IMG/VR virus record: IMGVR_UViG_3300048023_000615
Span: 1-46,258 of that record
Reading direction: 5' to 3' (one strand)
From: a virus
DNA: 46,258 nucleotides
Shown: one piece after another, positions 13,479 to 19,794 of the stretch
Numbering within the stretch: position 1 is the first letter of the stretch
Layout of the letters: every line of letters begins with the position of its first letter
The notes under the pieces: generated by a model
Told to the model about the DNA's origin: nothing
What the model saw: the letters and a program-made list of their open reading frames with translations, nothing else
The model's database searches: none
Position numbers and translations under genes: made by a program

Positions 13479-13766
13479 ATGGCTAGGAAGGGTTCAATGA
13501 AAGGGCACACCATCAAGGGAGGGCATAAGCGTCCTACCAAGAAGGGTGCTGGCATGACCAAGAAAGGTGTTGCTAAATACCGTAAGGATAATCCTGGTTC
13601 TAAACTCAAGACCGCAGTAACTGGTAAGGTCAAGAAGGGTAGTAAGTCAGCAAAGCGCAGAAAGAGCTATTGCGCTCGCTCTGCCGGACAGATGAAGAAA
13701 TTTCCTAAGGCAGCTAAAAACCCTAATAGTCGACTCAGGCAAGCGCGTAGAAGGTGGAAGTGTTAA
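13479..13766 (+). CDS. Lys-rich conserved phage protein ending RRRWKC
   Basis: 95 residues. GAGMTKKGVAKYRKDNPGSK (43 % charged) and SYCARSAGQMKKFPKAAKNP, ending LRQARRRWKC, match a Lys-rich family (I recall it as DUF6321-like) widespread in marine phages. The ends of the motif are very conserved while the middle varies. It closes the run of four basic proteins. The family's function is not known to me; virion or DNA binding is inference. Confidence 0.7.
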   Translation: MARKGSMKGHTIKGGHKRPTKKGAGMTKKGVAKYRKDNPGSKLKTAVTGKVKKGSKSAKRRKSYCARSAGQMKKFPKAAKNPNSRLRQARRRWKC

Positions 13767-13767
13767 T

Positions 13768-14094
13768 ATGAAAAATGATGAAGCAATAGGGGAGGAGTCA
13801 GTTGTGAAAGCGAACGTCGCTTTCATGTTGAAAACTATTGGAGCTGTGGCCATCGCCACATATTCCTATGTTACCATAAAATCGGATATAGACGATCTAA
13901 GGAATGAGAATGTTAGATTACATCATGAGGTTGATATGAATAGTGAATTCAGGGTTAAGTGGCCTCGGGGTGAACTTGGTTCGTTGCCAGATGATGCAGA
14001 GCAAAATATGCGTCTTACTTTCTTAGAGAAACAGGCAGAGAAGCATGATGATCTATTAGAAAAACTTAGATATAAGAACGGAGTACACCCATGA
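13768..14094 (+). CDS. Membrane protein with C-terminal coiled coil
   Basis: 108 residues: a transmembrane helix at about 19-37 (FMLKTIGAVAIATYSYV), an adjacent helix (IDDLRNENVRLHHEVDM), then a second coiled-coil segment (LTFLEKQAEKHDDLLEKLRY). Type II topology with a periplasmic helix is seen in spanins and small phage membrane proteins. It is one base from the basic cluster and its stop overlaps the next ATG (ATGA). Confidence 0.55.
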   Translation: MKNDEAIGEESVVKANVAFMLKTIGAVAIATYSYVTIKSDIDDLRNENVRLHHEVDMNSEFRVKWPRGELGSLPDDAEQNMRLTFLEKQAEKHDDLLEKLRYKNGVHP

Positions 14095-14207
14095 AATGTT
14101 GTAGTTGCTGTGAAAAAAAGGCTAAGAAAGCCATGACCCCGAAATCATGGAAGGGTAAGTCTGTAGACCTAGAGTTGGCTAAAGTAGCATATAAGAATAA
14201 ACGATGA
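14091..14207 (+). CDS. Cys-rich mini-protein, 38 aa
   Basis: 38 codons from ATG 14091 (ATGA overlap with the previous stop) to TGA 14205-14207 (overlapping the next ATG at 14204). The N-terminus MKCCSCCEKKAKKAMTPKSW has four Cys in five positions and a Lys-rich helix. Coupling at both ends supports it despite the small size. Possible metal binding; function unknown. Confidence 0.55.
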   Translation: MKCCSCCEKKAKKAMTPKSWKGKSVDLELAKVAYKNKR

Positions 14208-15265
14208 ACGCTCTGCAGAACCTATATCCTTCGTCGGAAGTACCTAGCTATGGCTGGCTTAAAGACGCATGGAATAAGTTAACAGGTAAACAAAAAGGTA
14301 TTGATTTAAAAAATCAGGCACGCGCCGCAGACTTTATGGGTAAGGGGCAGACCTACTATGATGCCTATATAGATGGTTACAACTATGATGACCTAGCATA
14401 CGGCACACCTACAGACTATATAAGAGATGCCGACCATGCGTTTGACGAATATGCCAGGACTGATCCTAGCCTAATGCATGTTGGTCTCTATGGGTACGAC
14501 CCAGATGGTACTGCCGCCGAGTGGGCTACTCAAGCACTTGAGGGATCGGCCGAAAAGAGATTAGCAAATATCGGTCGTATTCATTACGGGAAGTTTGGTA
14601 AAAACGAAGGTAGAAATCTACTAGCTCCCGGATACTATGATGCGCAGGGTAATATGGTAAAACCCCATGAGTCATCTGCATTACAGGAAATACTTAATAC
14701 GGGGCCCGTGGAACCAGAGTATCAAGAGTTTGAACCAGGACTTAATTTTTTAACCAACCAAGAGCTGGAGGATCAGGGAGTTGTATTGAATGACAATATG
14801 ATCCGAAATATGGAATTACGACCAGAGAAGTATATTCGTAAGGCTGCACCCCAAAAGCGTGCAAATGACTATATCGAATATATGAAGGGCGAAGGTAATG
14901 AAGACCTTATGCGTGACTTTCAGGTTTCCATGAATTTAACACCCGAACTGATTGGTGCAGATACCGATCAAATAGATGATGTTAGGTCACTCATGGAACT
15001 ATATGGTGCAGGTGCATTTACACAAGGTATGGGAACGGGCGATATGCCTACTATCGGACTTGAGCAAGAATTCGACTATTCTCCGGAGCGAAAGACCGAT
15101 ACGTATTTAGATAATCTTAAAAGACTATATAAAACTAACACACCCACAAGTAATCCAATCACTACACTAGAAGATCGTCTAGCAACTAGAAACAACTATG
15201 TTGCGCCAGAGAGGCAAGCTGTAGACTTGGGACTTGGTAATAGAAAAGCTTACGGACAAGCGTAA
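14204..15265 (+). CDS. Hypothetical late protein, possible internal virion component
   Basis: 353 residues starting MNALQNLYPSSEVPSYGWLK. Residues ~60-145 hold tyrosine-rich helices and the phrase IGRIHYGKFGKNEGR, similar to the 'HYxxFGxxEGR' repeat of bacterial surface and calcium-associated proteins. The rest is acidic, with no catalytic motif. It is the largest gene of this block apart from the first. Position after membrane and basic proteins suggests a virion protein, but that is not demonstrable. The stop overlaps the next ATG (TAATG). Confidence 0.5.
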   Translation: MNALQNLYPSSEVPSYGWLKDAWNKLTGKQKGIDLKNQARAADFMGKGQTYYDAYIDGYNYDDLAYGTPTDYIRDADHAFDEYARTDPSLMHVGLYGYDPDGTAAEWATQALEGSAEKRLANIGRIHYGKFGKNEGRNLLAPGYYDAQGNMVKPHESSALQEILNTGPVEPEYQEFEPGLNFLTNQELEDQGVVLNDNMIRNMELRPEKYIRKAAPQKRANDYIEYMKGEGNEDLMRDFQVSMNLTPELIGADTDQIDDVRSLMELYGAGAFTQGMGTGDMPTIGLEQEFDYSPERKTDTYLDNLKRLYKTNTPTSNPITTLEDRLATRNNYVAPERQAVDLGLGNRKAYGQA

Positions 15266-15549
15266 TGCAGGCAGAGTGGCTTGAGGCTCAGAGATTTCTG
15301 TTCACGAGTAAACTGAACCCAAGCAATACTAATCTAGTAGACCTAGAAGAGTTTGACGGGTATGGAGAATGCTCTTGCGAGCATTTCCAATTTAAGCTTT
15401 ATCCTCGGCTTCGTCTGGGGAAGCGTCCTCTTGCTCCTGCGTGTCGCCACCTTCGGTCTGCTCGGAGGCTTTGGAAAGATTGGCAAGAACTGAATCAGTT
15501 ACATGCTTCTTTACAAGATCAAGCTCGCCAAGAATGTAAGGTAGTGTGA
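15265..15549 (+). CDS. SWIM-like zinc-binding protein
   Basis: 94 residues with a SWIM-type arrangement, CSCEHFQF then ACRHLRSARRLWKDW (C-x-C...C-x-H), at about 37-70. SWIM domains bind nucleic acids or proteins. The ATG is coupled to the previous stop (TAATG), supporting translation. The last ~158 bases overlap, in antisense, a minus-strand gene that is itself coupled to its neighbours, so both strands of this stretch appear to be coding. Confidence 0.6.
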   Translation: MQAEWLEAQRFLFTSKLNPSNTNLVDLEEFDGYGECSCEHFQFKLYPRLRLGKRPLAPACRHLRSARRLWKDWQELNQLHASLQDQARQECKVV

Positions 15550-15631
15550 GTTTTTGCTCTTTGGCTACCTCGCCGACTTTTTCTACGATAACCTGGAACA
15601 GGCTAAGTTTGGGTTCTGTATTATCTGTCAT
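15392..15631 (-). CDS. Hypothetical protein, 79 aa, antisense to the SWIM-like gene
   Basis: 79 residues from ATG 15631 (MTDNTEPKLSLFQVIVEKVG), with a helical N-terminal half and an acidic C-terminal tail (EQTEGGDTQEQEDASPDEAE). The frame is open further upstream, but 15631 is chosen because its ATG overlaps the stop of the preceding micro-gene (ATGA). The acidic tail lies entirely within the antisense overlap. No family recognised. Confidence 0.5.
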   Translation of the reverse strand: MTDNTEPKLSLFQVIVEKVGEVAKEQKLTLPYILGELDLVKKHVTDSVLANLSKASEQTEGGDTQEQEDASPDEAEDKA

Positions 15632-15717
15632 TTGAATATTGCGTCTAGTATTATTATTCCTGCGATCATAAATATCGCACATACAAATATTTCCATCATT
15701 GGTTTTCGAATTGGCAT
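15628..15717 (-). CDS. Single-helix membrane micro-protein, 29 aa
   Basis: 29 codons from ATG 15717 to TGA 15630-15628; an internal double ATG at 15702-15697 would give 23-24 residues. The product MPIRKPMMEIFVCAIFMIAG continues IIILDAIFK, essentially one transmembrane helix with a positive N-terminus. Its start lies within the previous micro-gene and its stop overlaps the next ATG. Small single-span peptides of this kind include holins, toxins and regulators; which applies is unknown. Confidence 0.45.
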   Translation of the reverse strand: MPIRKPMMEIFVCAIFMIAGIIILDAIFK

Positions 15718-15821
15718 ATTGGGCAGGGTCCGTGCCCCTGTTTAGGGCAACACAATTCCTTTTTACAAACTGAACTGCACCCACATGTTACAAATAATAT
15801 AACAATTATAAGTAGTTTCAT
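15696..15821 (-). CDS. Small Cys-rich lipoprotein-like protein, 41 aa
   Basis: 41 codons from ATG 15821, overlapping the stop of the HNH gene (ATGA). MKLLIIVILFVTCGCSSVCK is a typical bacterial secretion signal followed by Cys; the lipobox is imperfect (VTCGC). The mature part has six more Cys (CCPKQGHGPCPICQF). Size and signal resemble Rz1-type outer-membrane spanins, but those are Pro-rich and not so rich in Cys. Lysis function is inference. Confidence 0.5.
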   Translation of the reverse strand: MKLLIIVILFVTCGCSSVCKKELCCPKQGHGPCPICQFENQ

Positions 15822-16099
15822 ATCAAGAATCCCTTCTCCCTTGCCCATATAGGCTCTTTGTGAATCTTATCGTGGCAAAATCTGCACACGGACAACCAAG
15901 AGTCCACATCAAGGTAATGTTTCCCCCGCCCGGCTTTGTGGTGTATGTCTGTCGAGTTCGCCTTCATACACACTTCGCAAATAGGAAGTTTGCTCAAAAA
16001 CTCTGTCCTCAATGTCCCATACTCCCGCATTTCTTTCTGTCTCTTCTTGCTTACTCTGCGAAGGGGTGTTTTGCGTTTTAGAGGACCGGAACGCTTCAT
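15818..16099 (-). CDS. HNH endonuclease
   Basis: 93 residues. After a basic N-terminus (MKRSGPLKRKTPLRRVSKKR) come CEVC (41-44), DIHHKAGRG (51-59) and VCRFCHDKIH (71-80), the Cys-x2-Cys / His-His / Cys-x2-CH-x3-H pattern of HNH nucleases. Phage HNH proteins of this size help terminase cut DNA or are mobile nicking enzymes. Here it lies far from terminase, in a micro-ORF cassette. The ATG overlaps the previous stop (TAATG). Confidence 0.75.
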   Translation of the reverse strand: MKRSGPLKRKTPLRRVSKKRQKEMREYGTLRTEFLSKLPICEVCMKANSTDIHHKAGRGKHYLDVDSWLSVCRFCHDKIHKEPIWAREKGFLI

Positions 16100-16185
16100 T
16101 ATTCATCCGAATTATTGTTTCCAGATCCCACATACAATAAACTGCAACATGTTACTAAAATTATTAAGAAAAGTATTGCCCACAT
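16099..16185 (-). CDS. Membrane micro-protein, 28 aa
   Basis: 28 codons from ATG 16185 to TAA 16101-16099, overlapping the HNH ATG. MWAILFLIILVTCCSLLYVG is a single hydrophobic segment with a CC motif resembling a lipobox, then GSGNNNSDE. Its ATG lies two bases after a perfect-arm copy of the 22-bp palindromic site on the minus strand, so it would be the first gene of a cassette controlled by that site. Too short for family assignment. Confidence 0.5.
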   Translation of the reverse strand: MWAILFLIILVTCCSLLYVGSGNNNSDE

Positions 16186-16187
16186 CC

Positions 16188-16209
16188 GTAACACGATTTT
16201 ATGTGTTAC
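16188..16209. promoter_or_regulatory. 22-bp palindromic site (copy E), possibly bidirectional
   Basis: GTAACAC, eight bases (GATTTTAT), GTGTTAC, both seven-base arms exact. On the minus strand it ends two bases before ATG 16185; on the plus strand it ends three bases before another ATG at 16213. Minus-strand genes lie on both sides, so it marks an internal start within the leftward block. Confidence 0.65.
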
Positions 16210-16222
16210 ATTATGTGTGATG

Positions 16223-16486
16223 TCAATCTCGATATGGTGGATACGGAGACGGAGGTGTGTCTTTTCTTAGCGAAACTTTACGACGAAGGTTTTCCCTCGA
16301 TGCCCCACTTACATGACGAAACCTCCTCAATCCCTCGAGCCCCGACTCATGGTATATCCGAGAAACGCGACCCCAAACCAGAAGAGTGCGCCACAAACGA
16401 CGCACCCTTCCGGGAATAGAGTATAAAAATCGAACGATTCCACGAGCTATCTTAAAAGCCAGGGCCTTCACTTGCTCCGCCTCCAT
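16223..16486 (-). CDS. Basic hypothetical protein, 87 aa
   Basis: 87 residues starting MEAEQVKALAFKIARGIVRF, amphipathic and very basic (RRLWRTLLVWGRVSRIYHES). It overlaps the end of ssb by 35 bases. A weaker plus-strand frame (16213-16419) lies opposite; I prefer the minus one for continuity with the operon and its more protein-like pattern. No family recognised. Confidence 0.45.
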   Translation of the reverse strand: MEAEQVKALAFKIARGIVRFLYSIPGRVRRLWRTLLVWGRVSRIYHESGLEGLRRFRHVSGASRENLRRKVSLRKDTPPSPYPPYRD

Positions 16487-16805
16487 CGTTTCTATTATCT
16501 AGTAAATCAAAGTCCTCGACTCTGAATCGATAGGTTTTCACCTTATTTCCATTCTTATCGTCGTAAGAATCTTCGGACATTGTACCTCTAACAGATACAT
16601 TCTTTCCCTTCTTAAAGAACTTCATTATGTGTTCATTCTTGTAGGGACTCCAAGATTCGAAGTTTGCGAAAGAACCAATGCTCTCCCCTTTGCGTTTTTC
16701 ATTCCATGCTCCACGGAACTTAACGAGTGTACTGTCCCCAACTTTTACCTCTTCGGCATCAGCCACGAGCGTTATATTTCCGATGAATAACATTTTACCA
16801 TTCAT
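16452..16805 (-). CDS. ssb: Single-stranded DNA-binding protein
   Basis: 117 residues with the OB-fold pattern of SSB: GNITLVADAEEVKVGDSTLV near the start, a central FANFESW strand and the GKNVSVRGTM strand at about 74-83, then YRFRVEDFDLL. The C-terminus GGASEGPGF resembles, but does not exactly match, the acidic DDIPF tail that recruits partners. The protein is shorter than E. coli SSB (about 178 aa), as in many phages. It would coat single strands for the DnaB and ERF activities encoded upstream. Confidence 0.7.
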   Translation of the reverse strand: MNGKMLFIGNITLVADAEEVKVGDSTLVKFRGAWNEKRKGESIGSFANFESWSPYKNEHIMKFFKKGKNVSVRGTMSEDSYDDKNGNKVKTYRFRVEDFDLLDNRNDGGGASEGPGF

Positions 16806-16832
16806 ATTCGTATTTTATTTGATTATTTGTTG

Positions 16833-17117
16833 TTAGAAATCCCATGATACTTGTCCTTTATGGACTTTCATCACGGGCGTTATAAGTCTTCCGGTTATTG
16901 TGCATTTGCGTTTTGCGGTGGGCTCTAGTCTGCCTTCTTTTTTCAAATCATTCACCCGTCCACTAACTGCATTAATTTCGATGCCCGTTGCATCACTAAT
17001 TTCTTTAAGAGAACTTCCATTCATGGTTACTGCTTGGAGGATTACCTCTTTTTGATTTGATGAGGTTCCATCTTCCTGAATCTCTCTGTAAGCTAATTTA
17101 CTTGTGCCCTGTATCAT
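16833..17117 (-). CDS. Winged-helix DNA-binding protein
   Basis: 94 residues. Residues ~22-62 (KEVILQAVTMNGSSLKEISD, then ATGIEINAVSGRVNDLKKEG RLE) form a clear winged-helix/MarR-like recognition pattern, followed by a short strand pair with basic residues. Such small phage proteins act as transcription regulators or replication accessory factors. Position between dnaB and ssb fits either. The ATG lies inside the preceding micro-gene, 20 bases before its end. Confidence 0.65.
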   Translation of the reverse strand: MIQGTSKLAYREIQEDGTSSNQKEVILQAVTMNGSSLKEISDATGIEINAVSGRVNDLKKEGRLEPTAKRKCTITGRLITPVMKVHKGQVSWDF

Positions 17118-17241
17118 TTTTTGCCTCCAGTTGTCTTGTTTTTAAAAACCTAGATTGGGCTCTTAATCGTTTACCCCTAATTCCACCAAATGCACCCTTT
17201 GTTATGTGCCCTGATCTTGACTGTCTACTTTTACTACTCAT
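17098..17241 (-). CDS. Basic mini-protein, 47 aa
   Basis: 47 codons from ATG 17241, overlapping the dnaB stop (ATGA). MSSKSRQSRSGHITKGAFGG continues IRGKRLRAQSRFLKTRQ: strongly basic, low acidic content, as in nucleic-acid-binding peptides. It ends 20 bases inside the next gene. Coupling supports translation; function unknown. Confidence 0.5.
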   Translation of the reverse strand: MSSKSRQSRSGHITKGAFGGIRGKRLRAQSRFLKTRQLEAKNDTGHK

Positions 17242-18608
17242 AGTCTGTTCTCCACTTTGAATTCTCTGTTTCCATCATTTAATCTGTTTGCTTCGACCTG
17301 AATGAATCTCTGAGCTTTTGCTTTAAATCTGATTCTATCTTTCGAGTGACCAGTTCCACCGAATCTATTCTTTGCTACAATGATGGAGGTCTTTTCCTTA
17401 TCCTCAGCTAGAAGATCCCTATGCAAAAGCAGTACAACATCTGCGTCCTGCTCAATCTGTCCACTCTCCCTTAAGTTATGGAGCTGTGGCTCACTTCCTG
17501 ATTTTACAGAGTCTCGATTAAGCTGACAGATTAGGAAGACCGGAATATTTAACTCCTTGGCTAATTGCTTAGCCATGCGACTGATCTCTGCGACTTGTTG
17601 TTCCCTTGGTGCTTTTGAGTCCTCGGGTTTCACTAAACCAAGATAATCAATCACTATGCAGTCTAGCCTTTCTTTCCTATGCAGGATTCTTGATGTAGTC
17701 CGTATATTGCTCATGCTTGAGCCTGCGAAGTCATCAATTAAGATTGGTAACTTTCTACACTCCTCGATATGGGAGATTAATTTCTCCGCGTTGTGGCGAT
17801 TGAGAGTGTCGTCATTAGTTTTGTAGGACAATCCATGCTCATCTTCCTCTGAGCGAATAAGACCGAGCTTTTCCCATAGTGCTTCTGCCTTCATCTCTAA
17901 AGAGAAGAATAATGTCCTCTTTCCTTGAAGAGCCGCATTGTAGACGAAGTTTAGTACAATCGTTGTCTTCCCAACGGATGGACGAGCTGCTACGACCACT
18001 AAATGGTTATCTTTAAATCCACCATTGAGACCAAACTTTAACCAAGGCAAATGAGGTTCAATCCTTGCAGGTCCTTGAGTTAATGTCTTCCTGATTTCGG
18101 ATATTGTATCGCTAGTTAATTCATCAGCTCCCTTGAGTGTGCTACTCTTTGGTTTAATTAACTCTTGGAGGGTCTTCTCCGTTGCAACAGCTAGATCGAT
18201 TGGGTCATCAAGAGGGGCAGAGTCCTTAACTTGCATTGCAAGGTTGTCTCCGATCCTTACGAGATCCCTCTTGGTTTTATACTTAATCAAATCATCAACT
18301 GCTTGAGTTCCTTTGTGAAATCCGGGAACTTCATGTGCATCAAGTACCCATTGATTGAAATGTGGATGATGCTCATTGAAATCTTTTGGTAATCTTTGAA
18401 AGACACCCAATGTTCCAAATCCACCTTCCTTCTCTGATTGTACAAGTGCGTTCCAGTAAATCATACAAGATTCATCTTGGAAGTGTTCGTTTGTTATTCC
18501 TTTTTCAATCGCATAAGCAAAGAGCTTATATGCCTCATCGTCCTCATATCTGAGGCATGAGATTAGTGACCTCTCTTCATTAGAAGTCATAATTACCGCG
18601 TGGTTCAT
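17238..18608 (-). CDS. dnaB: Replicative DNA helicase DnaB
   Basis: 456 residues from ATG 18608. A longer frame starts at 18653 inside the upstream gene, and ATG 18590 is also possible. The N-terminal DnaB domain starts at EERSLISCL. The RecA-like core holds Walker A ARPSVGKT (about 208-215), Walker B LDCIVIDYLGLV, the ICQLNRDS motif and DADVVLLLHRD. It unwinds DNA ahead of the fork as a hexamer and is close to the usual ~450 residues. No primase or polymerase gene is visible; the host enzymes or genes outside the window would be used. The upstream gene is the likely loader or initiator. Confidence 0.9.
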   Translation of the reverse strand: MNHAVIMTSNEERSLISCLRYEDDEAYKLFAYAIEKGITNEHFQDESCMIYWNALVQSEKEGGFGTLGVFQRLPKDFNEHHPHFNQWVLDAHEVPGFHKGTQAVDDLIKYKTKRDLVRIGDNLAMQVKDSAPLDDPIDLAVATEKTLQELIKPKSSTLKGADELTSDTISEIRKTLTQGPARIEPHLPWLKFGLNGGFKDNHLVVVAARPSVGKTTIVLNFVYNAALQGKRTLFFSLEMKAEALWEKLGLIRSEEDEHGLSYKTNDDTLNRHNAEKLISHIEECRKLPILIDDFAGSSMSNIRTTSRILHRKERLDCIVIDYLGLVKPEDSKAPREQQVAEISRMAKQLAKELNIPVFLICQLNRDSVKSGSEPQLHNLRESGQIEQDADVVLLLHRDLLAEDKEKTSIIVAKNRFGGTGHSKDRIRFKAKAQRFIQVEANRLNDGNREFKVENRL

Positions 18609-19080
18609 TATTAATGTTCTCCAATCTATTTTTCCTTTTCCAACCATGTCCATTGATCCAACCCTGTGGATGCTTGAACTTTGTGTCTGACTTCTTGCAG
18701 TCAGCTAAGTAGCTATTGTAAGATTCAGCCAATTCCTCGGCAGTCATCTTGGTTTCCTTAATCGCATCCCATTGATCCTTGATTTGCTTCACAACGGCTT
18801 CGGGCATTTCACAAAAATGAATGTGCTTAATGAAGCCTTTAAAGAATTCATGCGATTCGCTTTTAGCGTCTTTAGATTTATCTAAAGATAAATTATTAGT
18901 ATCAACGCACGTACGCGAGGGAGTGTCCACGTGCGGACACTTGGCATATTTTTTAAGTCCATGAATTACGAACATTTTTACCGCTTGAGCGGGCTGTAAA
19001 TCATTGACTTCACAATACCATTCCAAGCGCCTTTTTAGGTCACCTTTTAAGTTTACGGATGTCTTTAAAACTTCACTCAT
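18580..19080 (-). CDS. Putative replication initiator / helicase-loader-like protein
   Basis: 166 residues from ATG 19080 (MSEVLKTSVNLKGDLKRRLE); GGAGGT lies six bases upstream and the ATG overlaps the RusA-like stop (ATGA). The N-terminal ~45 residues resemble a ribbon-helix-helix or small DNA-binding fold. The C-terminal KHPQGWINGHGWKRK resembles the 'HPxxWLNxxRW' end of phage replisome organisers and DnaT-like proteins. Position directly before dnaB supports a role in loading helicase. An 18-bp palindrome lies inside the gene at 18923-18940. Family assignment is tentative. Confidence 0.5.
   Translation of the reverse strand: MSEVLKTSVNLKGDLKRRLEWYCEVNDLQPAQAVKMFVIHGLKKYAKCPHVDTPSRTCVDTNNLSLDKSKDAKSESHEFFKGFIKHIHFCEMPEAVVKQIKDQWDAIKETKMTAEELAESYNSYLADCKKSDTKFKHPQGWINGHGWKRKNRLENINNEPRGNYDF
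18923..18940. promoter_or_regulatory. 18-bp palindrome (operator-like), intragenic
   Basis: GTGTCCACGTGCGGACAC, with six-base arms GTGTCC/GGACAC extended to seven by flanking A and T. It matches the family at 8232, 8256 and 10574 but lies within the replication-protein gene, about 315 bases before dnaB. It could be an intragenic operator or an origin element, or be partly coincidental. Confidence 0.35.
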
Positions 19081-19405
19081 CTGCTTACCTCCACCCACGT
19101 TTCCTCTTTAGCGTACGAGGAGACTTTTTCTTGGCTGACTTCGAGCGTGATGGCTTTCGGGTCGTCTTCTGGAATAATTTCAGCAAGCCTGAGCGCATCG
19201 ACGAGGTGCTTGACTCCCCCAACCAAATTATCGGGGTCACAGAGTCTAACCCGTTTAGAGACAATGCGGACTCGATGGCGAGGAGACATTCCCGATTCAT
19301 ATCTTGTTTCTCCTTTAACCTCGCCCACTCGTTCATTCGTAGAAGCGTATTTAATGAAGGGGTTCTCTTCGCGATCCGTAGGGTTATTTTCTCTCCTACT
19401 TCCAT
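19077..19405 (-). pseudogene. rusA: RusA-like Holliday junction resolvase split by a -1 frameshift
   Basis: The N-terminal part (from ATG 19405) reads KITLRIAKRTPSLNTLLRMN, a RusA-type start. The C-terminal part (HRVRIVSKRVRLCDPDNLVG onward, with DPDN and PEDDPK) lies in the -1 frame and ends at 19077. The N-terminal frame is coupled to the previous gene (TAATG) and the C-terminal frame to the next (ATGA), so one protein is expected. Joining needs a shift at about 19260-19310. Both frames stay open across the region. I see no clear slippery heptamer, so this may be an indel, a sequencing error, or programmed. RusA cleaves Holliday junctions. Confidence 0.6.
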
Positions 19406-19794
19406 TAGTCATGAGTCTCAATAATTGCAGGAGATTTTGGTTTTGTTTGTGCAATATCGCCAAGACGCTTCTTAATATCCTTTCTTGCGTCTGCCTTACT
19501 TATGCCTCTCTTATCTGCCCAAACACCCACCATAGAGCCCTCCACGAATCTACATGCCTTCAGGAAATCATTCCATTGCAACACATTTGTAGACATCAGA
19601 ACCTCTGCGACCTCCGGACAATCATAGGATACTGTATTCCCCGACTTTCTGAGTTTGAGCCCAGGAACGGATTCTGCATCCTCCTCAAGTCTCTCCTTTA
19701 TTGCAGCCTTCACTTGCTTGATGTACTGCTCCATTGTTTTTGCCATTCTGTAAGCCTCCAAGAGGTCAGAATCTTTATTTAACCAATCTTCCAT
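19405..19794 (-). CDS. Probable C-terminal partner of a DUF2800-type nuclease
   Basis: 129 residues from ATG 19794 (MEDWLNKDSDLLEAYRMAKT), with AAGGAG eight bases upstream and the ATG overlapping the nuclease stop (TAATG). Helix-rich, then PGLKLRKSGNTVSYDCPEVA and a C-terminal basic part. In DUF2800-type proteins I recall a Cas4-like nuclease domain followed by a similar helical 'xxPGxKL' region in one chain; here the two are separate coupled genes. Function would be with the nuclease; this is inferred. Confidence 0.5.
   Translation of the reverse strand: MEDWLNKDSDLLEAYRMAKTMEQYIKQVKAAIKERLEEDAESVPGLKLRKSGNTVSYDCPEVAEVLMSTNVLQWNDFLKACRFVEGSMVGVWADKRGISKADARKDIKKRLGDIAQTKPKSPAIIETHD

Noticed and set aside
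16213-16419. Plus-strand frame beginning MCDVNLDMVDTE next to a palindromic site
   Set aside because: It is antisense to the better-supported minus-strand gene at 16223-16486 and has an unfolded-looking composition. Mentioned only as part of the bidirectional-site observation.
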